From Candidatus Fermentithermobacillaceae bacterium (GTDB lineage Bacteria; Bacillota; Sulfobacillia; Fermentithermobacillales; Fermentithermobacillaceae): a stretch of 56,621 bases of DNA. The stretch lies in NCBI GenBank assembly GCA_018052455.1, contig JAGPNE010000005.1:1-56621 (forward strand), written 5' to 3'. The notes under the pieces were generated by a model, which saw nothing but the letters and a program-made list of their open reading frames with translations, made no database searches and was not told where the DNA came from. Shown one piece after another: positions 16,785 through 24,274 of this stretch; the first letter of the stretch is position 1, and the number at the start of each line of letters is the position of its first letter. Made by a program: the position numbers and the translations under genes.

Positions 16785-17459
16785 ATGGATTATCGTCACG
16801 AAGTCAAGCACCGCATCTGCATGGCGGACTATGTGGTGCTGCGCAACAGGCTAAAGTACTTGATAGAGCTTGACCCTCACAGCAATGAAGAGGGGTTTTA
16901 CATGGTGCGAAGTCTGTATTTTGATAATCCGCAGGACAAAGCATTAAGGGAGAAAATCGACGGTGTCGATGAAAGAGAGAAGTTTCGCATTCGATGCTAC
17001 AACGTGGACAAGAAGAGCGTATACCTGGAGAAAAAGAGCAAAAGGAAAGGCCTTAACAAAAAGGTTAGCTTCAGACTTACCTATCATGAAGCCCAGGCGT
17101 TTATTCACAGGGATATGCCGAGGATCAGACAGATAGAACATCCTCTGGCCATCGAACTATACTGCAAAATGCAGAGTGAACAGTTGCGACCGCGGACCAT
17201 TGTTCAGTATCGCCGTGAAGCGTACAACTATTTCCCTGGCAATGTGCGCGTTACTTTTGACACTGATCTTAGAACGGGGCTGTTCTACACCGATTTATTT
17301 GACCTCAGCATCCCACTAATTACGCCTATGGAGCCTGTTGCGTTGCTTGAAGTGAAGTACGACGAATTCATCCCAGACAATATTGTCCGATTGCTGCAGA
17401 TAAAAGGCAGGTTTTCCAGTTCGTTTTCTAAATACGCTGCATGCCGAGTTTTTGGCTAG
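16785..17459 (+). CDS. VTC-domain polyphosphate polymerase-like protein
   Basis: This 224-residue protein carries the tunnel-fold VTC domain: basic and acidic strands RHEVKHRICMADY, VRSLYFDN, KFRIRCYN, VYLEKKSKRKGLNKKVSF, IVQYRREAY and the closing ALLEVKYDEF. In yeast Vtc4 this domain makes polyphosphate from ATP. Bacterial copies beside CotH and DUF4956 are usually annotated polyphosphate polymerase, but activity here is inferred. The ATG at 16785 follows AAGGAGG by eight bases. It is the first gene of a three-gene operon behind a TTTAAG-type operator. Confidence 0.85.
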   Translation: MDYRHEVKHRICMADYVVLRNRLKYLIELDPHSNEEGFYMVRSLYFDNPQDKALREKIDGVDEREKFRIRCYNVDKKSVYLEKKSKRKGLNKKVSFRLTYHEAQAFIHRDMPRIRQIEHPLAIELYCKMQSEQLRPRTIVQYRREAYNYFPGNVRVTFDTDLRTGLFYTDLFDLSIPLITPMEPVALLEVKYDEFIPDNIVRLLQIKGRFSSSFSKYAACRVFG

Positions 17460-17478
17460 ATAAGAGGAGGAAAAAAGA

Positions 17479-18152
17479 ATGACTTTTAACGACATATTCA
17501 AGTCCAGTTTTCTACAGAACGTTACGGCTGTGTCTTTGGTCGACATGGTTGTAGCCATGTCGCTTGCGTTTGCCATTGGGCTATTCATTTTCTACGTCTA
17601 CAAGCGGACGTACACAGGTATCTTGTACTCGTCGAACTTTGGTGTCGCACTGATAACCATGACAATGACCACGGCTCTCGTAATATTGGCAGTAACTAGC
17701 AACGTTGTTCTCTCACTGGGGATGGTCGGTGCCCTTTCAATTGTCCGTTTCAGGACAGCAATCAAAGATCCCCTCGACATTGTGTTTCTTTTCTGGTCAA
17801 TAGGCGTAGGCATTGTGCTGGCTGCGGGGATGATTCCTTTGGCCGTGTGTTTGGAAGCGTGTTCATAGGCATTGTCCTCATTACTTTCACCAACAAAAAG
17901 GTGAATGACTCGCCATATATAGTGGTTGTAAACTGCGATGGTGAAGAATGTGAAAAGACTGCAAGACAACTGATACAAGACAGCGTGAAAAGAAGTGTTG
18001 TAAAAAGCACTGGTGTTTCCCAAAGCGGTGTCGAACTTACCATTGAGGTAAGGCTAAAAGACGATGACACATCATTTATCCACAGAGTTGCCCAGTTGCC
18101 TGGCGTTTCCAGCGCGATATTGGTGGGGTATAACGGTGATTACCAGGCCTAG
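17479..18152 (+). pseudogene. DUF4956 membrane protein gene split by a two-base frameshift
   Basis: The first frame (from ATG 17479, RBS AGAGGAGG) encodes three or four hydrophobic segments with the family motif VGALSIVRFRTAIKDPLDIV, then ends at TAG 17866-17868. The expected fourth helix and cytoplasmic domain continue in another frame from 17847 (VFGSVFIGIVLITF, then PYIVVVNCDG to TAG 18150-18152). Removing one GT from the GTGTGT run at 17845-17850 gives a seamless 223-residue protein, the usual family length. Either the gene is a fresh pseudogene or a slippage-prone GT run switches it, or the assembly is wrong. DUF4956 proteins travel with VTC-domain and CotH genes, as here. Function is unknown. 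Confidence 0.75.
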
Positions 18153-18163
18153 GAGGTGCGGTT

Positions 18164-19876
18164 TTGATCACTCACAAGCATATTGACTATATCTGCATAC
18201 TCGTGTGCCTTTGTGCGATTGTACTGACTATAGTCTTCATGAATGGATCTTTCGCCTTTACCGGGACGACGACTGCAAAAAGCGCCCCTTATACCTACAT
18301 GCTTTTCGATGACTCCAAAGTACACACCTTGGACATTGTGATGAACGAAAGCGACTGGGAAGAGATGATCGGAAACGCCTTGGAAGAGGAGTATGTACCG
18401 TGCAGCTTGGTAATCGACGGCGAGAAGGTAAAAAACGTGGCCATCCGAACAAAAGGCACCACTTCATTGACTATGGTGTCGTCTATGAACTCAGAACGGT
18501 TCAGCTTCAAGATCGAGTTTGACCATTATGTGAAGAATAAGACGTACTACGGCCTGGATAAACTGTGTCTCAACAACACAATACAAGATACCACTTACAT
18601 GAAAGACTATCTCTGCTACCACATGATGAATGAAATGGGTATTGCGGCCCCATTGACCAGTTTTGTGAGCGTGACTGTAAACGGCGAACCGTTTGGTCTC
18701 TACGTAGCCGTAGAAGGCGTAGAGGAGGCTTTTATCGAGCGCAATTATGGGGAGATATCAGGGAGACTGTACAAACCAGAGACGATGCAAGAGGGTAACA
18801 GGGGGGCTGTTATGGGTAGCGGACAAGACAGCGGCGCTTCGCTGAGATACGTAGGCGATAATCTAGACAACTACCAAACCATTTGGGATGGCGCCATATT
18901 TGATGTTAGCGAGAAGGACCAGAAGCGGCTGGTCGAATCCCTTAAGAATCTTGACGCTGGCGAAGATCTGGATGAAGCTGTGGATATCGATTCTGTATTG
19001 AGGTATTTTGTTGTCCACAACTTCACAGTCAATTTTGATAGTTACGCAGGCAGCATGCAGCACAATTACTACTTGTATGAAGAAAACGGCAAGCTCTCGA
19101 TGATCCCATGGGATTACAACCTTGCTTTTGGTACCTTCGCAGGTGGGATGGGGACGAGGACTGGGATCGGGGGCAGGGGTTCAGGAGCTACAGACATGGT
19201 GAATTTTCCCATAGATACACCGGTTTCTGGTACTACACTTGAGGAGCGTCCTATGCTTGGGAAATTGCTGGAAGTACCTGAGTATCTTGATCTTTACCAT
19301 GATCTTTTCGACAAGTTCATCGCCGAGTATTTTGAAAGCGGAGAGTTTGAAGAGGATTTTGATCGTGTGGTCGCACTAATTTCAGACTACGTGAAAAACG
19401 ATCCTACTGCCTTTTATTCTTTCGAAGAGTTTCAGAAAGGTATAGCCACTCTCAAGGAGTTTTGTCTGCTCCGTGCTGAGAGCATCCGTGGACAGCTAGA
19501 CGGCATTATTCCGTCGACCTCTCAGTCCCAATCTGCCAGCCCAGATCTGCTGATCAACGCGGATTACCTATCCTTATCCGACATGGGCACTATGAATGCA
19601 GGAGGCGACTTTGCTCCAGGCGATCAGGCTGAAAGGCCTCAAATGCCGCAAGATGGGCAAAATACGCCACCTGACGCGCCTTTTGTTCCTTCAAGTGGCG
19701 AGGATACCCAGAATGTCGTACCACAGCAGCCAGGTTTCTCAGGCGCAAAAGAGAAACCCAGTTTCACCGACGTACCGAACTTGCCCCTAGGCCAAGGCAC
19801 CAACCAACCAAACATCGTCTACTTACTCATTGCATCTGTCATAGTTTTAGCATTAGGCATCGTCTTTGCAAGATAA
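18164..19876 (+). CDS. CotH-family spore-coat-type protein kinase, membrane anchored
   Basis: This 570-residue protein has an N-terminal signal anchor (ICILVCLCAIVLTIVFMNGS). The CotH kinase domain follows: LDIVMNESDWEEM, VAIRTKGTTSL, LDKLCLNN, MKDYLCYHMMNEMGI, EPFGLYVAVEGV, and the metal-binding MIPWDYNLAFG at about residue 310. A low-complexity Pro/Gln/Gly tail (about 470-545) and a C-terminal hydrophobic helix (VYLLIASVIVLALGIVF) suggest surface display. Bacillus CotH phosphorylates coat proteins using ATP. This copy is in a VTC-DUF4956-CotH operon, so polyphosphate or surface-protein modification is possible. The start is TTG 18164, seven bases after AGGAGG. A dispersed 28-nt repeat begins at its stop codon. 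Confidence 0.9.
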   Translation: MITHKHIDYICILVCLCAIVLTIVFMNGSFAFTGTTTAKSAPYTYMLFDDSKVHTLDIVMNESDWEEMIGNALEEEYVPCSLVIDGEKVKNVAIRTKGTTSLTMVSSMNSERFSFKIEFDHYVKNKTYYGLDKLCLNNTIQDTTYMKDYLCYHMMNEMGIAAPLTSFVSVTVNGEPFGLYVAVEGVEEAFIERNYGEISGRLYKPETMQEGNRGAVMGSGQDSGASLRYVGDNLDNYQTIWDGAIFDVSEKDQKRLVESLKNLDAGEDLDEAVDIDSVLRYFVVHNFTVNFDSYAGSMQHNYYLYEENGKLSMIPWDYNLAFGTFAGGMGTRTGIGGRGSGATDMVNFPIDTPVSGTTLEERPMLGKLLEVPEYLDLYHDLFDKFIAEYFESGEFEEDFDRVVALISDYVKNDPTAFYSFEEFQKGIATLKEFCLLRAESIRGQLDGIIPSTSQSQSASPDLLINADYLSLSDMGTMNAGGDFAPGDQAERPQMPQDGQNTPPDAPFVPSSGEDTQNVVPQQPGFSGAKEKPSFTDVPNLPLGQGTNQPNIVYLLIASVIVLALGIVFAR

Positions 19877-19903
19877 AGCAGCGGGGACGGTTCTTTCTGC
19901 TTC
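19876..19903 (+). repeat. 28-nt dispersed hairpin repeat, copy 1
   Basis: It begins AAGCAG, contains GGGGACGG and ends CTGCTTC; the ends are inverse copies, so it can fold into a hairpin. It starts on the last base of the CotH stop codon. Copy 2 lies eight bases downstream. Confidence 0.75.
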
Positions 19904-19911
19904 GCTTCAAC

Positions 19912-19939
19912 AAGCACGAGGGACGGTTCTTCTTGCTTC
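19912..19939 (+). repeat. 28-nt dispersed hairpin repeat, copy 2
   Basis: The layout is as copy 1, with AAGCA at the left, GGGACGGTTCTT in the middle and TGCTTC at the right; it has lost one G of the core. Copies 1 and 2 form a head-to-tail pair behind the CotH gene. The sequence from here to 20105 shows no other feature. Confidence 0.7.
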
Positions 19940-20105
19940 AACCCTGGTCACCGAGGGCGTCAAGGGACTCCGGACCTAGACTATTTTCGTGAAAGAGGAA
20001 GTCAACCCAATCAAGACGAAAGAAATGGAGCGAGGAGACCAATAGTTGCTTAGGGAATCCGATGTAGATGGGAGAACAAACATAACAGCTAGGGGGTGAG
20101 AGATA

Positions 20106-20471
20106 GTGGAATTCATATGCTATCCGAGATGCAAAACATGCCAAAAGGCTCGGAAATGGTTGGATGAACACGGCGTTAGATACACCATGCGGGACATCCA
20201 GACTGATAACCCAGGGGTAGAAGAACTGAAAGAATTCCACGCTAAGAGCGGCTTGCCTGTAAAAAGGTTATGGAATACAAGCGGGCAAAGGTACAGAGAG
20301 TTAGGTCTCAGCAAGAAGCTGCCTGATATGACCGAGGAAGAGCAATTTGCTCTCTTGGCTACAGATGGGATGTTGGTGAAACGTCCCATCCTTGTGGGGG
20401 ATGATTTTGTATTGATCGGTTTCAAAGAAAAAGATTGGGAGAAAGTGTTGAGCCCGTATTTCGATGAATAG
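20106..20471 (+). CDS. ArsC/Spx-family thioredoxin-fold protein
   Basis: This 121-residue protein has the ArsC/Spx fold. It opens MEFICYPRCKTCQKARKWLD with a CxxC pair (Cys9, Cys12) and a further Cys5. It then has VRYTMRDI, the cis-Pro-like region VKRPILVGDDFVLIGFKEKDW and KLPDMTEEEQFALLATDGML. Members are glutaredoxin-dependent arsenate reductases, Spx-type RNA polymerase regulators or YffB-type proteins of unknown role. The sequence looks closer to the YffB/ArsC-like branch, but I cannot separate them. GTG 20106 follows GGGGGTGAG. A strong hairpin ends the unit. Confidence 0.8.
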   Translation: MEFICYPRCKTCQKARKWLDEHGVRYTMRDIQTDNPGVEELKEFHAKSGLPVKRLWNTSGQRYRELGLSKKLPDMTEEEQFALLATDGMLVKRPILVGDDFVLIGFKEKDWEKVLSPYFDE

Positions 20472-20479
20472 TAGAATCG

Positions 20480-20545
20480 GCAGTTGGATATAGGTGGTGG
20501 TCGCTACAACCGTTTGACCCATATCCAACTGCTTTGACTTTTATC
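20480..20545 (+). terminator. Rho-independent-type terminator after the ArsC-like gene
   Basis: GCAGTTGGATAT (20480-20491) pairs perfectly with ATATCCAACTGC (20521-20532), followed by a T-rich tract (TTTGACTTTTATC). It lies between convergent genes and overlaps the end of the pdxS 3' segment. Confidence 0.7.
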
Positions 20546-20936
20546 TTTTAGAGAACAAGTTTTCCTCGGGTATGCTGCTGATTTCAAGCCGCGGCATGGC
20601 TTCGCCAAGGTCCCTTGATACTTCGGCTAGGATTTTTGGATTATCGTAATTCTCTACAGCTTCTACAATGGCCCGGGCCCGTTTTTCAGGATTCTCAGAC
20701 TTGAATATTCCCGAGCCCACGAAAACGCCGTCGCAATCCAATTGCATCATAAGAGCAGCATCGGCAGGCGTGGCTATGCCTCCTGCGGCAAAGTTCAAAA
20801 CTGGTAGTTTTCCGTTTTGGGCCACGTAAAGCACCAAATCGTATGGGGCGCGCATTTCCTTGGCGATGCTCATAAGTTCTTCTCTAGGAGCATTGACTAC
20901 CCTTCTAATCTCGCTGTTTACAGTTCTCATGTGTTT
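20541..20936 (-). pseudogene. pdxS: 3' segment of interrupted pdxS
   Basis: It encodes the C-terminal 131 residues of pyridoxal 5'-phosphate synthase lyase subunit Pdx[14 protein letters not shown] leads into [20 protein letters not shown] and [20 protein letters not shown], all strongly conserved. Homology begins at 20936, immediately beyond the 8-bp duplication. The first ATG (20930) is within KHMRT. A sequence GAGGAGGT lies 18-25 bases upstream, so some translation of a 129-residue fragment is conceivable. The 5' segment is at 21377-21910 on the same strand; the 501-bp insert separates them. Removing the insert gives a continuous 286-residue PdxS with the consensus junction GNVVEAVKHMRT. 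No pdxT gene is adjacent. Confidence 0.85.
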
Positions 20937-20944
20937 TACGGCTT

Positions 20945-21445
20945 TTTATACCTCCTCGTCAAATTGGAATTTGGCATCTCTGTGTCAATTAAGACCAAAC
21001 AAAGAACGCTCCAAGTTGAAAATCCAGTTGCCGTCTGGTTCTTTTGTATAACTTCGCTCAATACTGCCAAACGGGAAATAATAGACACGATACAGTATAC
21101 GGTCGTTTGTATTTTCGAGGATTTGAATTTTGCGTGCGAACAATGGCAGATTTGAATTGTAATATCCTTGTTCTACCGAAAGAATGGCCTGTGCTTTGTC
21201 ACCGGGCAAATCCACACCATTTGTAATTTGGGGGATATAACTTTTACCAATAATCGGCATCATCACAACCAACAAAAAGAGAACAACTGCGATGATTACC
21301 GATCTTACTGTGGTTTTCTTTTTCATATCACGAACCTCCTTGTCAAATTCTGATTTATCCCATACATGGGAATTTATTATCGAACACTAAATTCTATCAT
21401 TTTCCTCATATCATCCAGGATCTTCTGGGCTTTTTCACCTCTTGC
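20945..21445 (-). mobile_element. 501-bp insertion inside pdxS with 8-bp target duplication
   Basis: The insert is flanked by exact direct copies of AAGCCGTA (minus-strand sense; plus-strand positions 20937-20944 and 21446-21453). Deleting the insert with one copy restores PdxS exactly in frame. No clear terminal inverted repeats are seen. It carries one small gene. Two related 22-nt segments (20951-20972 and 21335-21356, 18 of 22 identical), each containing a strong ribosome site on the minus strand, lie at its downstream edge and before the small gene. I do not recognise the element class. Confidence 0.65.
20985..21326 (-). CDS. Small exported or membrane-anchored protein carried by the pdxS insert
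   Basis: This 113-residue protein has a basic start (MKKKTTVR), one hydrophobic segment (SVIIAVVLFLLVVMMPIIG) and an extracytoplasmic-looking remainder with aromatic strands (RILYRVYYFPFGSIERSYT, NWIFNLERSLFGLN). There is no lipobox cysteine, so it is a signal anchor or a signal peptide. The ATG is preceded by AAGGAGG at a normal distance. I do not recognise the family and it is not a transposase. As the only gene in the insert, it is either cargo or the reason the insert persists. Confidence 0.6.
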   Translation of the reverse strand: MKKKTTVRSVIIAVVLFLLVVMMPIIGKSYIPQITNGVDLPGDKAQAILSVEQGYYNSNLPLFARKIQILENTNDRILYRVYYFPFGSIERSYTKEPDGNWIFNLERSLFGLN

Positions 21446-21910
21446 TACGGCTTCTACAACGTTACCTGTACCAGCCTCTCCTTTTGTCCTAATCATGGCA
21501 GCCCCTTTGCCAATTCGTCTAAGGGCTTCACCCAAGTTCCTGGCTCCGCAGACGAAAGGGGTCTTAAAAGCCTTCTTGTCTATGTGGTAGTTTTCATCTG
21601 CCAGGGTTAGAACTTCGCTCTCATCTATGTAGTCTACGCCCAAGAACTCTAAGATTTGAGCTTCTACAAAGTGACCTATTCTCACTTTGGCCATTACAGG
21701 AATGGACACAGCTTCCATGATCTCTTCTATCAGCCTGGGATCTGACATTCTTGCGATTCCGCCTTCTTTTCTGATGTCAGCAGGTACCCTTTCCAAGGCC
21801 ATAACAGCCACGGCTCCGCTCTTTTGGGCGATTTTGGCTTGTTCGGCGTTTACTACGTCCATGATAACGCCACCTTTGAGCTTGTGGTTCAATTCTATTG
21901 CGTTTTCCAC
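21377..21910 (-). pseudogene. pdxS: 5' segment of interrupted pdxS
   Basis: It encodes the N-terminal 155 residues of PdxS, followed by 22 residues read from the insert ([16 protein letters not shown] and a stop). Conserved blocks include [66 protein letters not shown] and [12 protein letters not shown], with the Schiff-base lysines expected in this half. PdxS condenses ribose 5-phosphate, glyceraldehyde 3-phosphate and ammonia into PLP. GTG 21910 is the start, seven bases after AAAGGAGG; the in-frame ATG upstream would overlap that site. A promoter lies just upstream. Unless the two fragments assemble, the cell needs another source of B6. Confidence 0.85.
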
Positions 21911-21941
21911 TAAAAAACCTCCTTTTAGCATAAGCAACTAT

Positions 21942-21970
21942 ATTTTACTATGCCAACTATGGGATATCAA
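21942..21970 (-). promoter_or_regulatory. Sigma-A-type promoter of pdxS
   Basis: On the minus strand TTGATA (21965-21970), a 17-base spacer and TAAAAT (21942-21947) precede the pdxS ribosome site by about 20 bases. Confidence 0.55.
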
Positions 21971-22066
21971 AAGTCAACGAATTGTGTCAGTAGGACAAAT
22001 TTCCGAGTATACTAAACGTAGACAATATTCAAACCCTTAGTTACATAAAAAGGAGATTCGATCGCC

Positions 22067-22552
22067 TTGAAGCTGACTTTGCAAGATGTCGTGAGAACCG
22101 CAGTTGTTGCCGGCTTAGCCGTTGCCATTCAAGCGCTGAATCTGAGCCAGGTGATTACAGGCCCGGCAATCAACGCCATACTCTATGTAGCATCTATCTT
22201 CATAGGTCCTATAAGCGGTCTGATGGTAGGGCTGGTTACTCCATGGGTGGCATTGCTTACAGGTATAATGAAACTAGTTCCTGCTGTTCCTGTCATCATG
22301 GTAGGCAATGCAGTTTTGTGCCTTATTGCCGGTTATCTAGACAGGTTTAACCGCTATCTGGCAATGGGTTTGGCAGCAGCATGCAAGTTTTTAGCGATGA
22401 CTGCAGGGGTGAAGATTCTTATTGGTCGTGGAACGAATATTCCTGCGCCTGTCTATTCCATGTTGACGGTGAATCAACTTGTTACGGCTCTTCTAGGCGG
22501 TGTGTTAGCATCCATCGTCCTAATAGCCCTTGAGAAATTCGACAAACGATAA
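22067..22552 (+). CDS. ECF transporter S component (substrate-binding membrane subunit)
   Basis: This 161-residue, very hydrophobic protein has about five or six helices and the ECF S-component pattern near the N-terminus (LQDVVRTAVVAGLAVAIQAL). Next come GPISGLMVGLVTPWVALLTG, AVPVIMVGNAVLCLIAGYLD and LAAACKFLAM. It would bind a vitamin-like substrate and work with a shared EcfA/A'/T module encoded elsewhere. Divergence from pdxS hints at vitamin B6 or a precursor, but this is context only. TTG 22067 is the start, 12 bases after AAAAGGAG. A terminator follows. Confidence 0.75.
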   Translation: MKLTLQDVVRTAVVAGLAVAIQALNLSQVITGPAINAILYVASIFIGPISGLMVGLVTPWVALLTGIMKLVPAVPVIMVGNAVLCLIAGYLDRFNRYLAMGLAAACKFLAMTAGVKILIGRGTNIPAPVYSMLTVNQLVTALLGGVLASIVLIALEKFDKR

Positions 22553-22589
22553 GAAAGTGCACAAGTAAGCAGTTGTCTGGGACATAATG

Positions 22590-22638
22590 GATGTCGCTAG
22601 GGTCAGCCACGTTCTGCTGAGTGCAGCGACATCTTTTA
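22590..22638. terminator. Terminator between convergent ECF S component and MATE genes
   Basis: GATGTCGCT (22590-22598) pairs exactly with AGCGACATC (22625-22633), followed by TTTTATT. It ends the plus-strand transcript and lies at the end of the minus-strand MATE gene. Confidence 0.7.
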
Positions 22639-24042
22639 TTATTCTGATACGGCCCCGTACTTTATAAGTGATTTCTCTCTCCAAGTTCCTCTACGATACC
22701 AGAGGTAGTTCAGTACAGCTCCTGTAACCCAGCTTATCAGCAGAGAAAAGAACAGTGCGTCTGGTGATCCTGCAGGATACTTGGGACTTCTCGTCAGGTA
22801 TGCCCAGAGGTATGCCACAGGTACACGTACGCAGACCGTAGTTACCATAGAGATCCACATAGAAGGCATTGTATCACCAGCGCCTCGCATGATACCGGCA
22901 AAGACCTGTGAGATTGCCATAGCTACATATCCAAGTGCAAGTATCCGTATCTGCCTTACGCCTAGATTTATGATTTCCTCAGTTGATGTGAACAATCGTA
23001 TTAGATTCTCGCCAAAAAGGAGAAGTAAAGTGACCAAAACAAAAGATGTGGTCAAGCTAATCCTAAGAACATCTTTACGTCCCTGTTCTATTCTGTCCAA
23101 TTTGTTAGCACCCATATTCTGCCCAACAAATGTGGCAATAGCCATGCCGAAAGTGAAGTTAGGCATCATCGCAAATCCGTCGATACGCATAACAGCCGTG
23201 GTGCACGTAACGACCTTGTAGCCCATACTATTTGTAAGGGCTTGCACAAACACCATAGACATCGAGAAAATGACCTGCGTTATTCCTGCGGGTAATCCAA
23301 GTCTCATCAGCTGAGAAACAAGATCTCTATTAGGGGTTAACATCGATTTGTTCATGTCCAGGGTGTCCTTCATCCGAATAAGTTTCCAGAGACAAAGGAC
23401 CGCCGAAACCGACTGTGAGATGATAGTTGCAAGAGCCGCGCCGGCTACGCCCATATTGAGACTGGCTACAAAATAGATGTCCAGGAAGATGTTGAGTACA
23501 GAGGCAATCAGCAACACAAATAGGGGATACACGGAATTGCCCAACCCTCGCAATACACCTGAGAGTATGTTGTAAAGGCCGCTAAAAGCTACGCCGGCTA
23601 GTACGATTACAAGATAGCTGTGAGCCATGTCAAAAGTCTCAACCGGAGTGTTTGTTAGCCTAAGTAAGGAGCTGGAGAGGGGAATTCCTAGTGCCATTAT
23701 TATGACTGACGACAGTAAGATCAGAGTTATCGCGTTACCTACCGATTGGGATAGAAGCTTTCTTTCTCTTGCCCCGAAGTATTGGGCGACCATGATAGAC
23801 GTACCGGTCGAAATTGCTATGAATAGAACCAGCAGCAAGTTTATGATTGGCAAAGTAGTGCCAATAGCAGAGAGCGCTCTGTCTCCAACGTATTGGCCCA
23901 CAATTATAGAGTCAACCGTGCTATAAAGCTGCTGTGCGAGATTGCCAATCAGTAACGGTATAGAAAACCTTAAAAGGCATGTCATGGGATTGCCAACCGT
24001 CATATCAGAAGAACCAAATAGCGCACTCATTCTGTCAATCAT
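22639..24042 (-). CDS. MATE-family multidrug efflux transporter
   Basis: This membrane protein of about 467 residues has 12 predicted helices in two related halves. Typical MATE motifs are PLLIGNLAQQLYSTVDSIIV near the N-terminus, GVLRGLGNSVYPLFVLL and FVGQNMGANKLDRIEQGRKD, and the second-half GIMRGAGDTMPSMWISM. Such proteins export cationic compounds with Na+ or H+ influx. The ATG at 24042 is preferred, since AAAAGGTGG lies eight to nine bases upstream; a GTG four codons earlier overlaps it. It is a single-gene unit ended by the shared terminator. Confidence 0.9.
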   Translation of the reverse strand: MIDRMSALFGSSDMTVGNPMTCLLRFSIPLLIGNLAQQLYSTVDSIIVGQYVGDRALSAIGTTLPIINLLLVLFIAISTGTSIMVAQYFGARERKLLSQSVGNAITLILLSSVIIMALGIPLSSSLLRLTNTPVETFDMAHSYLVIVLAGVAFSGLYNILSGVLRGLGNSVYPLFVLLIASVLNIFLDIYFVASLNMGVAGAALATIISQSVSAVLCLWKLIRMKDTLDMNKSMLTPNRDLVSQLMRLGLPAGITQVIFSMSMVFVQALTNSMGYKVVTCTTAVMRIDGFAMMPNFTFGMAIATFVGQNMGANKLDRIEQGRKDVLRISLTTSFVLVTLLLLFGENLIRLFTSTEEIINLGVRQIRILALGYVAMAISQVFAGIMRGAGDTMPSMWISMVTTVCVRVPVAYLWAYLTRSPKYPAGSPDALFFSLLISWVTGAVLNYLWYRRGTWREKSLIKYGAVSE

Positions 24043-24180
24043 CGAGCAGACCACCTTTTCTACTTCTGTTGATTATTTCACAAAACTTCGCGTATCGCAA
24101 TAATGCGGTGTCCGATCGCATCAACGTTGCTTAGGCTGCTTGCCTAACATATATGGTGAGAAGCGCGTTTATGTTTTTCT

Positions 24181-24209
24181 TTGTTAACGGACCGAACATT
24201 TGATAGACT
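24181..24209 (+). promoter_or_regulatory. Sigma-A-type promoter upstream of the baeRF gene
   Basis: TTGTTA (24181-24186), a 17-base spacer and TAGACT (24204-24209) lie about 65 bases before the gene start. Confidence 0.5.
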
Positions 24210-24274
24210 AATGGTACAAACATGTCAAAGAGGGGACGCACGTTGCACAGAAGCGAATAACAGGAGGGGTGAGT

